From contig OX485808.1 of assembly GCA_950295325.1 (NCBI GenBank), positions 28,912,527 to 28,976,526 of the forward strand: a stretch of 64,000 bases of DNA. Direction: 5' to 3'. Positions 10,848 to 21,277 of the stretch are shown here, piece after piece. The stretch comes from Polytrichum commune. Lineage: Eukaryota > Streptophyta > Polytrichopsida > Polytrichales > Polytrichaceae. The translations under genes were made by a program, and so were the position numbers. The notes below the pieces were generated by a model, which was not told the origin of the DNA, did no database searches, and saw only the letters and a list, made by a program, of their open reading frames with translations. Within the stretch, counting starts at the first letter, position 1. Every line of letters begins with the position of its first letter.

Positions 10848-13756
10848 TTAGTTTCCAATGTTCTTGTTGATGAGCTGCTTGCCATCTTCGATGGGGTTCA
10901 ACTGTGGGTCTGGTACTCCCGCGACTTTGTTGAGGAACGTCTTCGCACTATCGGCGATAGGATTGCTCAAGGCTTTGCTCTGCGCGTCTGAGGCAACACC
11001 TTCAGCTGCACTTTGCACATCACCGATGGATCCCACCGAGTTTTTGTTGATCAGCTGTTTGGCATCCTCGATGGGGTTTAGCTGTGGGTTAGGAACGCCT
11101 GCACCCTTGTTGAGAATCGTCTTAGCTCCATCCGCAACGGGGTTGTTCATGGCCTGGCCCTTGACGTCAGACGCAACATTTGACGCGGCATTCTTCGCAT
11201 CGCCCACGGCAGCCGACACATCTGAGACACTAGCTGTACCCTTGAAGGGGTTCAAATTTCCGATGTCCTTCAAAGGGTTTACGGTATTTGGGATGTTGTT
11301 CTTCACATCCTCGGCGATGCCACTGACATTTGGAATGTTCAAGGTGACGCCAGACCCGCTCGAGCTGCCCTCGCCGAAAGGCGTACCAGTCGATGACGCG
11401 TTTCTGGACGCTTGGTTGTTGCCCACGAGATTCCCGCCAGCTCCCTCACCCAGAGGCGTGCCGGAGGTTGCTGACCCTCTTACCCCCTGATTGTTGCCCA
11501 CCGAATTGCCTGTGCCCTCATTTCCGGGGAAGTTCGATGATGTCCCCCTCTCCACACTCACATTCTTGTCGAAGAGACCGGCCACACTTGACGCAGTATC
11601 CTTCGCATCTCCGACAGCACTGCTGCTCTTGAATGGGTTCAGGTTGCTGATGTCTTTCATGGGGTTCATGGTGTCGGGAGTGTTGCTCTTGACAGTCCCT
11701 TTCACATCGTTGACAATCTGTAACACCATCAGCAAGGGGTCAGTGTCTTCAAAAAGAACATTCTGATGAAGCACTAATTGTTTTGAACCTACTTGCGTTG
11801 AAGGATGAACATCTTCAAGTGCAATACAATATATACTATGAGGACTGGGTGGTGACACACCCCCACTTCAAAAAAATTGCTTTATATACGATATTTGAAA
11901 TTGTAACACTGTCCTCATTCAGACGCAAAATGATTTCCGTTACTCTCGATGCCCTCTTTCCCAGCACCAATCACTCACATTGTTCAGCCCTCGAAACTTT
12001 CCCGTCATCAGGAGCTACCAGATTCAGCATGAGTGTGGAGGCTCATAATGGGGTTATATATGTTGTGTAGGTGCAAATCCCCCATAGGTGTTCTCAGGCC
12101 CACGTAACTTCTCAAGAGTGCTTGATGACTAATGTTATTAACTTGTCTTAGAGGCATGAAAAGCAATTCAGAAACAACTGTTGTCCTAATTTAGATGGCA
12201 ATGGCACCTCCACCTGGAACGTTCAAAACTTTCCCATCATCAGGTGCTACCAGATTCAGCATGAATCTGGAGAATTTTGAATGGGTTGTACTTATGTGCG
12301 TGCAAGTCCCCACAAAGGTATTATTGGACCCACATAACTTGTTGTGAGTGGTAAAAAATAGTGTTATGAATTTATGGTTGAAACAATTAGAGACGATTCA
12401 GAAACAATTTTTTATCCAATTTAGGTGGCAATTTCACTCACATCTGGAGCATTGAAGTTGACGCCAGATCCGCTCTTGCTACCCTCGCCGAAGGGTGTCC
12501 CGGAAGCAATGTTCCTGGAGGCTTGGTTGTTACCCACCGAATCACCGGTACCCTCGTTTCTGGGGAAATTTGATGTGGCACCTCTCTCGGCCACCTTCTT
12601 CAAGGGGATCTTGTCGAACAGACCTGCGGAGGCAGGGCCGACAGACATCGGACTCAATGTCAATGCAAGTGCCGCACCGGCAGCCACCAAGGCCTTGAGC
12701 GATTCGCGCCTTGCTGCTGGAACTTGGTCCTGCAGGAAGAAGGAAATAGCAGCGATTTCTCAAAAACCCTTATCTCCACAACCAGATCATGTCAATGGAA
12801 TCTCTTCACAAAATTATCCCCAAATTGTCAATTTGATCAACATTCACAAGGGGCTTTTACACACAACTACTCGAGTGGAGTGTCTGAGATTAGGGCCCAC
12901 CTTCAACCACAACTAGATTTGTTTTTTAACGATGTGGATATAGTTGTAAGAATAGATTTGACCTTTGTTATCGTCTCTCCTATTGGTGCAATCCTATCAA
13001 CCTAGCCACCCGTGAACACTTTGTTTTTACCTCTAATAAGACTGTCACTCACATTTTGAATGTCCACAATTCGGTAGTCTAAACCCAATGCATGGACTTG
13101 GATGGCACCACCAACAACACTACAATCTACCCAGCCCCTCCCCAATGTGCATCTATCTTTGCAGAATTTTTTTACTCGTATCTTGGATGTCCACGATTCG
13201 GTTATATAAACCCAATGCATGGACTTGGATGCCAACACAGACACTGCGACACCCTAACCAACCACTCGTGAACTTAATTCGTGTATCTATCTCTACAGAG
13301 AATATTACTCACATCTTGGATATCCAAAATTCAATGATCTAAACCCAATGCAAGGGTTTAAACCCACCAAAAACAAATGCTACACCCGACCTACTCGCAA
13401 ATGTGCAAATATCTCTAAAGAGAATTTCACTCACATCTTGGGTGCCCAGAATTCGATGACCTAAATTAAACCCGACGCATGAACTCACAAACCCAGACCC
13501 AACGTTACAGTTGGAGCCACCACACACCATCAGCTAATTCTCCACACAACGCAACTCAACCCAACGCAACGCAGCTCACCTCATTCGAACTGGCTCTAAC
13601 AGCCACATTCATCTTCCTGGCCGCCTTGTTCAGTCGCAGAATTCCACATTGTTGTACAGGCCCTACTGATGACTCGAATGCAGAGCTAGAAGAGAGGTGA
13701 GCGGCAGGTGCGGCAGCCATCCCCGCCATCGCCATCACGCTAGACACGGCAGCCAT
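10848..13756 (-). CDS. Repeat-built thylakoid-lumen-type protein, paralogue A (three exons)
   Basis: Exons are 13756-13580, 12729-12442 and 11717-10848 (59 + 96 + 289 codons, 444 residues). All splice sites have GT..AG borders at phase 0: donors GAG|GTGAGC and GAT|GTGAGT, acceptors CCTGCAG and GTTACAG. Residues 1-59 look like a stromal transit peptide (Ser/Ala-rich start, then RLNKAARKMNVAVRAS). A second signal follows: twin Arg 66-67, hydrophobic core 73-84, cleavage motif PASA before Gly95. The mature part is rich in Gly, Asn, Ala and Asp, with VGNNQ, GTPxGEG, NPFK, GDAKNAASNVA and PQLNPIEDGKQL modules. The mature start recurs at about residue 201 (AGLFDK, then VERGTSSNFP), so the protein holds two N-terminal modules. 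No enzyme domain is visible. The helix-prone Ala/Lys/Asp repeats recall plastid LEA/COR15-type protectants; that is inference. Targeting is well supported, function unknown. Confidence 0.82.
11960..12300. repeat. Two-copy degenerate repeat in intron 2 of paralogue A
   Basis: The phrase aactttcccgtcatcaggag followed by ctaccagattcagcatga occurs near 11995 and again near 12229, about 235 bp apart, with surrounding similarity. Both copies lie within the 724-bp intron 2 (12441-11718). No splice signals suggest that they are skipped exons. Confidence 0.75.
13033..13475. repeat. Four-copy degenerate tandem repeat in intron 1 of paralogue A
   Basis: Four units of about 110-140 bp each contain an actcacatcttgga-type core, then a short gap and attcggt or attcaatgat, then taaacccaatgca. 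The cores fall near 13046, 13167, 13308 and 13431. On the gene's strand each core reads like CCAAGATGTGAGT, a good splice-donor consensus, so the array offers decoy donors inside the intron. Confidence 0.7.
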
Positions 13757-13949
13757 TGTGATTCGGAATTAGCAAAATAGGCACTAAATAACTTGAAGTT
13801 ACTCGATCAACAACCCACAAGTTATAGTACACAGCAATCAGATATATATATATACACAGACACACTATAATAAACAAAGTACACTCAAGTATGTGCAGGG
13901 GATTAGGCGGTGATGGAATGAGAGTGTTGTGTGAAGTGAGATGAAGTCA

Positions 13950-14082
13950 GGTGCACTTATACTTAGTTCTGATTAATCCTTGAATGTTTTGTGTGATGAG
14001 CTTACTTGGCATGCACTGGCTTCTAGGCTAGAGCCATCCACTTGGCATCATACTGCGGGGATATGGTGTGGGACAAGTGTCA
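13950..14082 (-). promoter_or_regulatory. Promoter block of paralogue A, shared with paralogue C
   Basis: Upstream of the start codon, a TATA-like AGTATAAGT lies near 13957-13966 (about -205). A conserved block spans 14008-14082: ggcatgcactggcttc, catccacttggcat, gcggggata.ggtg and gacaagtgtc. The same ordered blocks occur upstream of C. The surrounding sequence is less alike, which argues for selection or recent duplication. In C the third block reads GGGGATAAGG, containing the I-box GATAAG known from light-regulated plant promoters; here it reads GGGGATATGG. Confidence 0.6.
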
Positions 14083-14099
14083 CGGTCTTCGATTGAGAG

Positions 14100-15960
14100 C
14101 TGTGTGTTCACTTGAGATCATGGCAAGTGTGCGCTTGATTGTCTGTCGATTGTGTGCAGATGAGTGGTCCTCAGCTGTTGATGATTTGAAGAAGTGTTTG
14201 ATGTGAAGCTCACTCCCGGGACATTATTCTTTAACCTGTAACCGATTACTCATCCAAGACCATAAGGGTTATGAGAACGACATTTCTGTCCACGAGCTCA
14301 TCGGTTATGTCCGATAACTAGCTTCGATAACAACTAGCCATCCACTCTCCTCTCATTAGACATCTAGCTTTAAGACCTAAAAGAAGGGTGAGAGGGAACT
14401 ATGGTATGCAAGGTACCTCTCATTTGGCATCTAACATTAAAACATGATTCCCTATAGGTTTGTGGTTGATTCATAGCAAATCATGTGGACTATTTTAGGG
14501 TCTTCCAAGTTAATTCCAATGTCAAATAAACTAAATATATTAATAACTCCATGTTAGATACTATGTCAAGGTTTTTCTTCTCGATGGATGAGAGGTACAA
14601 TAATTTCCTCTTACCCTTATGACGAGAGGTTTGGGATAAATGTTTCCAACACCTACCAAGTGGGAATGTAAATATGTTGGTTACTCTGTACAGCCAAGGA
14701 CAGAGTAACTCCAAATTAGTCTGCTTAGGTCAAATTAGATTGATTCAACAACAAATTTATAAGGGGGGTTGATATATATTTCCGTCCCCCTCCTCGGAAG
14801 TTTCTAAGAAATCAAATCCAAGGTTTGGATTTTGTGGCATCTATGTATTTAACTTGTTCATCATGGATGAAGATGTTATAATAAAACAAAGCCCCCTAGT
14901 ATGAGGTTGAGGGTCGATTCATTCCAGCTGGACCCACCAAACTAATTCGGGATCTTTGGTGCCATTTTCACAAATTAATCATCTTGAATAATCAATTTTA
15001 GGCCACAATATTGTTTGTTGCGTCTTCACATTTTTAATGGATGCCATTAAGCTATTAAGTTATTACATCTTCACATTTTAGTCTACATATATAGACATTA
15101 CAATTCCTTGACCAGATAAATAACATGTTTCAGCAGAATGAAGAGGCCCAATGTACAACCTATGTCCATTATTTTTATGAGTTCTCACGAAGTCATAATC
15201 TCTAATATATTGAATTTATTGAATTTATTTGTAACATACTTAATGTTTTTTTAGGAGAAAATTCATTGTAATTTGTGACATTGATGGTCGATATACTAAA
15301 TGTGTATTGCCATCAAATGGCATGCAGGGCATGTATTTGAACCCAAATCTCCAATTGTATTTGACCTTGTTTTAAAATTTTTTTTAAAGTACACTTGATG
15401 AATCATTTCATTTTGATGAAGATCACAGTTGACTACAAAGATGTCACAAAAATTCGCAAGGGTAAGATATTTTGTTATAATGATTGTAGACAATGGGAGA
15501 AAGAAGTTTAGAATTGATTGCAATCAGGGTAGATACGAGCAAACATTCTCAGTTTGAGCACTGGCAAATTTAGTGTTGCGCACGCTTATTAATTTGTTTC
15601 CTGGCGACAAGCGAAATTTGAACACAACCAAAATTTATTTTCTTAATCATTTAAGTGGATGGTTTAGTAAGGAACAAAATGGTTTGCACCAGTGCATTAT
15701 CTTATGGAGGTTGCAACCCAAATCACGCGTACTACTCATCTTCAGTATCTTCTGTCTAGTGTCTATGAACAGATTATGATCAACTACAAGAGATCATCGA
15801 GTATTGAAGATGATTTCTTGCTCCATGCTACAAGGCTACAATAAGCCCACATACCTTTACAAGATAATTGAAACCTTGAACCCGTGGTGAAGAATTTAGC
15901 TATGTGCAGATGAATTGGGGAAGAAAATCGTACTCAAAGCAGGAGTAAGTAAAGCAGACG
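14100..15960. other. Spacer between paralogues A and B, no gene seen
   Basis: Mixed AT-rich sequence with short open frames only. A motif of the type cctctcatt(t/a)g(g/a)catcta recurs at about 14351 and 14418. No transit-peptide exon for copy B is found. B is transcribed towards this spacer, so this is the region downstream of B. Confidence 0.4.
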
Positions 15961-16034
15961 TCTGTTTTCTCACATTCTCGACCATTGTTACATTGTGTGC
16001 AATTGTTTACATGCCCTCAGAATTGTGTGAAGAT

Positions 16035-16800
16035 TCACGGCGAACTAATCAATTTTCCGGTGTTCTTGTAGATGAGCTGCTTGCCGTCCTCGATGGGGTT
16101 CAATTGGGGGTTGGGCACTCCAGCGACCTTGTTCAGGATTGTCTTGGCGCCATCCGCAACGGGATTGTTCATGGCCTTGCTCTTCGCATTCGAGGCTACA
16201 TCTCCAGCTGCACTTTGTGCATCGCCAATCGATCCAACCGAGTTCTTGTCCAGTAGCTGTTTGCCGTCCTCGATTGGGTTTAGCTGTGGGTTGGGAACGC
16301 CGGCGCCCTTGTTCAGAAGCGTCTTGGCGCCCTCTGCAAGGGGGTTGTTTATGGCCTGGCTCTTGACATTAGACGCAACATTCGAAGCAGCATTCTTCGC
16401 ATCCCCTGCTGCACCTGACACGTCTGGGACGTCACTGCCCTTGAACCGGTTCAAGTAGTTGCCAATGTCCGTAAGAGGGTTGGAGTTGTCTTGCTCTTCA
16501 CATCCTCGGCCACACTCGAAGCGGCATTCTTGGCATCGCCTACGGCGCCTGAGACATCTGGAGCATTGCTGTCCTGTAAGGTGTTCAAGTTGCTGATATC
16601 CTTGATAGGGTTAGGGGTTGTGATGTTAGGAACGTTGCTCTTCACATCCTCAGCGATGCCGCTCACATCTGGAGCACTCAAGGTGACTCCAAATCCGCTC
16701 TTGCTGCCCTCGCGGAACGGTGTACAGGAGGCATTGTTCCTGGAGGCTTGGTTGTTGCCAACGAGATCGCCACTTGTTCCAAAATTGCTAGCAATCAAAT
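16035..16800 (-). pseudogene. Repeat-built lumenal-type protein, paralogue B (broken copy)
   Basis: Similarity to the mature part of paralogue C runs from about 16797 (ASNFGTSGDLVGNNQASRN) to the stop at 16035 (KQLIYKNTGK then a changed tail). Both targeting exons are missing: no transit-peptide exon, no hydrophobic signal and no PASA cleavage site precede it, and the sequence upstream in the open frame (16800-17116) is unrelated. A one-base loss near 16489 shifts the frame, so the first half runs to a stop at 16451. The second half continues in another frame from about 16485 with GSDVPDVSGAAGDAKNAASN. Read past these breaks, the module order equals that of C. It is best explained as a 5'-truncated tandem duplicate that lost function. 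The downstream half remains nearly identical to C (PNPQLNPIEDGKQLLDKNSV), which may reflect recent duplication or gene conversion. Confidence 0.85.
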
Positions 16801-17119
16801 CTTCTATACATATGTAGGGTTTCGGGAGTAGGATCTCCATGTCACATTTTTGTGAGTACCTCACCACAACATCTAGATGAATTGATGGATTTTGCATCAT
16901 CTTGCCATAGTGCAAGCTTGGTATATAATACACTAGATCCAAGTCAAAACAACCATGACAACAACAATAATATTCATACTCATATCTTTGGGATAAATAG
17001 ATATTGGTTACAATCAACATAAATTTTCTTGCATGCCACTCTAGTGTTGAGGTGGCTGGAACTTGAGGATGATAGGTCACACACCATATATCAATCAAAT
17101 TGAAGGTATGTGGCATTGT

Positions 17120-17850
17120 TTGCAGACACTAACAAGTACATGAACAATTTTGACTAATGCATCAAATCAAATCAAAAAATATCTCATTTGGTCACAATCA
17201 ACTAAACAATCATTGTCAAGTTTAGGTTGGGAATCAATATGCAAAAGTTAGAAGCGGTCACATGAAGATTTTAACTCTTTTAGTAATGACTAAGGTCCTC
17301 ATAATTATGTTAACTATCAAACTTAGAATGATTAATATAGCTTGAGGACATAATCCAATCTCATCATAATATATGACTTACCGTTGTTTTACTTTTGTTT
17401 ACAAGCATTACCATATCATTCAGGAATAGAATTCTAATTAAGAAGAGTGTCCACATTATCTTGCATAAGATTATAACATTCTTGAGCATGTGTAATCAAT
17501 TGTAAAAGCATTCAAATTATATTTTCTTGAACGAAGATCACTGAATAAATGCATGAATCCCAAGTATAATTTGACTGGTGACAAGCTCTTATAAGTCGAC
17601 AGCCCAATGATGGTTATCTTGGGATGCAAATCCTTTTTACATCTACCAACATTCAATTGAAGAGGTGGAGCCAAATAAGATCATTTTTAGATTATCCGGA
17701 TAACTGAAGCATTATTCGACTAGTAAACTGCGGAATTTAAATGTGCTATTTACGAATGATATGATGGTGAAAAATGCGGACAAGTCCATGCCAACAAGTT
17801 TAGGACGCAAATTGTGCTCGAAGTAAGAGTAACTTGAAGAGATGCTTTTT
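17120..17850. other. Spacer between paralogues B and C, no gene seen
   Basis: AT-rich spacer with no open frame of note and no recognisable promoter block like those of A and C. The lack of such a block upstream of B agrees with B having lost its 5' end. Confidence 0.45.
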
Positions 17851-17982
17851 TTGTTACATTCTCAACCATTGTGATTTGTTACATTGTATACAATTGTTTA
17901 CATGCCACCGGCAGAACATCTATCAAATCTTCCTGTCTACTTTCCAACCAAAAAATTGTGTCAAGATTTTCGGCGAGCTAAT

Positions 17983-19507
17983 TTAGTTTCCAGTGTTCTT
18001 GTTGATTAGCTGCTTGCCGTCCTCGATGGGGTTCAACTGGGGTTCGGGCAGTCCAACTACCTTGTTCAGAATTGTCTTGGCACCATCCGCAATGGGATTG
18101 TTCATGGCTTTGCCCTTCACATCCGAAGCTACATCTCCAGCTGCACTCTGTGCATCGCCAATCGATCCAACCGAGTTCTTGTCCAGTAGCTGCTTGCCGT
18201 CCTCAATTGGGTTTAGCTGTGGGTTGGGAACGCCGGCGCCCTTGTTCAGAAGCGTCTTGGCGCCGTCTGCAATGGGGTTGTTCATGGCCTGGCTCTTCAC
18301 GTCAGACGCAACATTCGACGCAGCATTCTTCGCATCTCCTGCTGCACCTGCCACGTCTGAGACGTCGCTGCCCTTGAACGGGTTCAAGTTGCCGATGTCC
18401 TTCAGAGGGTTAGAGTTCGTCTTGCCCTTCACATCCTCGGCCACATTCGAAGCGGCATTTTTGGCATCGCCTACGGCGCCTGAGACATCTGGAGCATTGC
18501 TGCCCTGGAAGGGGTTCAAATTGCCGACATCCTTGAGAGGGTTAGGGGTTGAGATGTTAGGAAGTTTGCTCTTCGCATCCTCAGCGATGCCGCTCACATC
18601 TGGAGCGCTCAAGTTGACGCCCGATCCGCTCTTGCTGCCCTCGCCGAATGGTGTGCCGGAGGTATTGTTCCTGGTGGCTTGGTTGTTGCCGACGAGGTTG
18701 CTGCCTGCGCCCTCACCTAGAGGAGTACCAGAATTGGCTGAGCCTCGCACGCCTTGATTGTTGCCTACGGAGTTGCCAGTGCCCTCATTGCTTGGGAAGT
18801 CTGATGTCGCACCCCTCTCCACCTTCACGGGAGTCTTGTCGAAGAAACCTGCGGAGGCAGGGCCAACAGACATCGGACTCACTGTCAATGCGAGTGCCGC
18901 TCCAGCCGCCACGAGGGCCTTGAGTGCTGTTCGGCTTGCTGGAGCTTGTTCCTGCAAGAAGAAAGCATCGCAAATGTGACATCAGAAATGATACATTTCA
19001 GTAAACTGTGAGTGTGATTCAAACGTTGCAACTGTCCCCTATAGGTATAATGGCGAAACTCAATTGACTTCAAGCTGACAGAGGCCGTGCATATCGAAAG
19101 ACATCAGGGCATGTAGAAATTGAGGCGTCGTAGTTGTTTAAAGTACTTCAGATTTACAATTTACCACAAGAATAACCGATATCTGATTAAAATGCGTCAG
19201 TTCTACACTGCAGCAGATCATGAATGTGCGAACTTCACAGGCCATGTCTGCAACGCGCCAATGATGAGTTTTACATTCACTATCTCAAAAATGTGTTTAT
19301 GGCACAGGACCACTACGTAATGAGCTTCTCAAGATTACTGACCTCGTTCAAGCTTGCTCTGACTGCCACATTCCTGGCCACCTTGTTCAATCGCACAACC
19401 CCGCACTGCTGCACAGGCACAGCCTCAAATGCAGAGCTGGAAGAGAGCTGAGTAGCAGGTGCAGCAGCCACACCGGCCATCGCCATCACGCTAGAGACTG
19501 CGGCCAT
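17983..19507 (-). CDS. Repeat-built thylakoid-lumen-type protein, paralogue C (two exons)
   Basis: Exons are 19507-19343 (55 codons) and 18951-17983 (322 codons plus TAA), giving 377 residues. The donor is GAG|GTCAGT and the acceptor is TTCTTGCAG, phase 0. Residues 1-55 form a typical transit peptide (MAAVSSVMAMAGVAAAP, later RLNKVARNVAVRAS). Residues 56-89 form a lumenal signal: Arg62 and Lys66, hydrophobic core 67-79, PASA cleavage before Gly90. It lacks the Arg pair of paralogue A, so Sec-type import is as likely as Tat. The mature 288 residues hold paired modules: VGNNQ with GTPLGEG or GTPFGEG, NPLKDxGNLNPFxG, GDAKNAASNVA with DVKG or DVKS, NPIADGAKT with LLNK or ILNK, and PQLNPIEDGKQL. 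There are no Cys and few aromatic residues, so disorder with induced helices is likely. No enzymatic domain is recognised, and the biological role is unknown. Confidence 0.85.
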
Positions 19508-19639
19508 TGTTGTAGAGCCGGAAACAAATGATATTCAACAGACTAAAATGTTATTTCTAGAACTTAGAAGAATTGCCACTGTAGTGAAACAAAGCTGTGG
19601 ACGATTCAATGTACTGGAGGATGTTTGAAGAGGAGTGGT

Positions 19640-19772
19640 ATACTTATACTTCAAATTCTGTGTCGACATTCGTAGAGATGGAGAAAGGCATGCACTGGCT
19701 TCGCCGGGCGAGACATCCACTTGGCATGCTAAGGCGGGGATAAGGTGCGGACAAGTGTCGCAAGCGTATGAT
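19640..19772 (-). promoter_or_regulatory. Promoter block of paralogue C with I-box
   Basis: The TATA-like AGTATAAGTA sits near 19641-19650 (about -140). Further upstream (19688-19760, about -180 to -253) come the blocks shared with paralogue A in the same order: ggcatgcactggcttc, catccacttggcat, gcggggataaggtg and gacaagtgtc. GATAAG is the I-box of light-responsive plant genes, which fits a plastid protein. Block spacing is conserved to within a few bases between the two genes. Confidence 0.6.
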
Positions 19773-19799
19773 TAATTGTACAGTGGCCGATTCTAGCAG

Positions 19800-21270
19800 T
19801 CACGAGGCTTTTTCCCTTCCGTTAATCCTGCCACCTAGCCGCAGCTTCGACAGGCCTTGCTGCATGCATTTGCATGCACGGTATGGCGATGCATTGCCGC
19901 GGATACGGATGTGCAAAGTGTGACCTAGTCTAGTCTACTCCAGTCTCCGTTAACGTTGTCCGGAACGGATATTTGTTAAGTTCTTTGATGCAAATGTTAA
20001 GATAATGTTCATTCAAGTGACGAGAGGAGATTACCACTTGCATTACCTCTCGGAGACTCTCGTGGATAAGCCTGCAGTGTACAGCGGTGCTCTACCTTCA
20101 GATAGCATACAAATTTACTAACGGATGATGGAAGATGTAGTTAGTGAGCACGAAATTTCATCCACCGCACCTGTTAGCATTCATAACGAAGTACGTTCAG
20201 CGTCTTAAACCTGGTGACAATGCCGACAGCGGCAGTCTGCACTTCTCACCACATGAAACAACGTCCTGTATCAATGCATGTGCGTTCTTTGAGGAGTATA
20301 CTAAAGTTAATAGAACCAGTTCCCCGATCTCATACTGCGCAGTAAGTTACCCGAACTTTTGCAGCTTCAACATTCTAGAATATGACATTTGTTTCATTTT
20401 CTTATATCAGGTTGTAATGTTCAGATTCTTCTGTATTTTGAAACATGTCAGTGACATTCTTTGAGGGGATTTGCTCCTTAATATTCAACAAAATATTGGA
20501 GGAAATCTTCTAATGCAGCCAAGTGATAAGACAGTGGCAGCTCCAAGACAATGCGCATAGTGGATAATAATGTTGTCAAAGCATATTCAGATTAAAAATA
20601 TTATAAAGCCATATTTTGGCTCACACTACCCATGACCCTCTGTAACCCTTTTCTCTCATTGATTTTACACACAATGCATTCTACATATCTGAATATGGTC
20701 GCACAACAGTACAGAACAAAGTAAAAGTGACAACAATACCAGGTTGGGTGAGGTGTAATCCACAACCTACAGTTATATATTAAACATAGAAAATTCCATT
20801 GAAGTTTGTTTTGGGGATATACCTTTGACATTTACAGTTCTTGACTGTGTTGAACGCGAGCATAACAAAGACAAACATAATACATATGGCCTGCCTATCA
20901 CGACAATGTTACAAATTAAGCCACTAACAAGACACCAGGGAGGCTTGGACTTGGATATAGTGATAAAATTCTCAATCGGCTAAATCGACACATGACATAC
21001 ACCTCTTAGACCATTTTAAAAGACATTCATTTTCCAAAAACAAAATCCTTGGAAGAGAGGAAGAATGTCAATTAAGTGTTTTCAGTATGGGTGTCTTGCA
21101 CCCGACCAATATCTACAATGTATGTACGTTTTAACAACATAAGTGATTTACAACTCTGCGCAAAGCAAATCTTGGAGAAAGCAAACCTATAAAAATCTTT
21201 AGCCCTCCTGAACTGAATGGCCTTTCGAAAAGCAAAGAAATGTTCCTTGCATTCATATCTTGATGAGGCA
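19800..21270. other. Spacer between paralogue C and the DWDKAW gene
   Basis: A moderately GC-rich part (to about 20100) holds the distal upstream region of paralogue C. The rest is AT-rich and probably includes the 3' untranslated region of the minus-strand gene ending at 21278. No further gene or repeat was recognised. Confidence 0.4.
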
Positions 21271-21277
21271 TATTAAC

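Noticed and set aside
10858-11490. 210-codon plus-strand open frame opposite paralogue A
   Set aside because: It is the antisense shadow of a GC-rich, repeat-rich coding exon. The same shadow frame appears opposite B and C because the sense sequences are homologous.
17993-18757. 254-codon plus-strand open frame opposite paralogue C
   Set aside because: Antisense to exon 2 of C, which has targeting signals, splice sites and a paired promoter; the plus frame has none.
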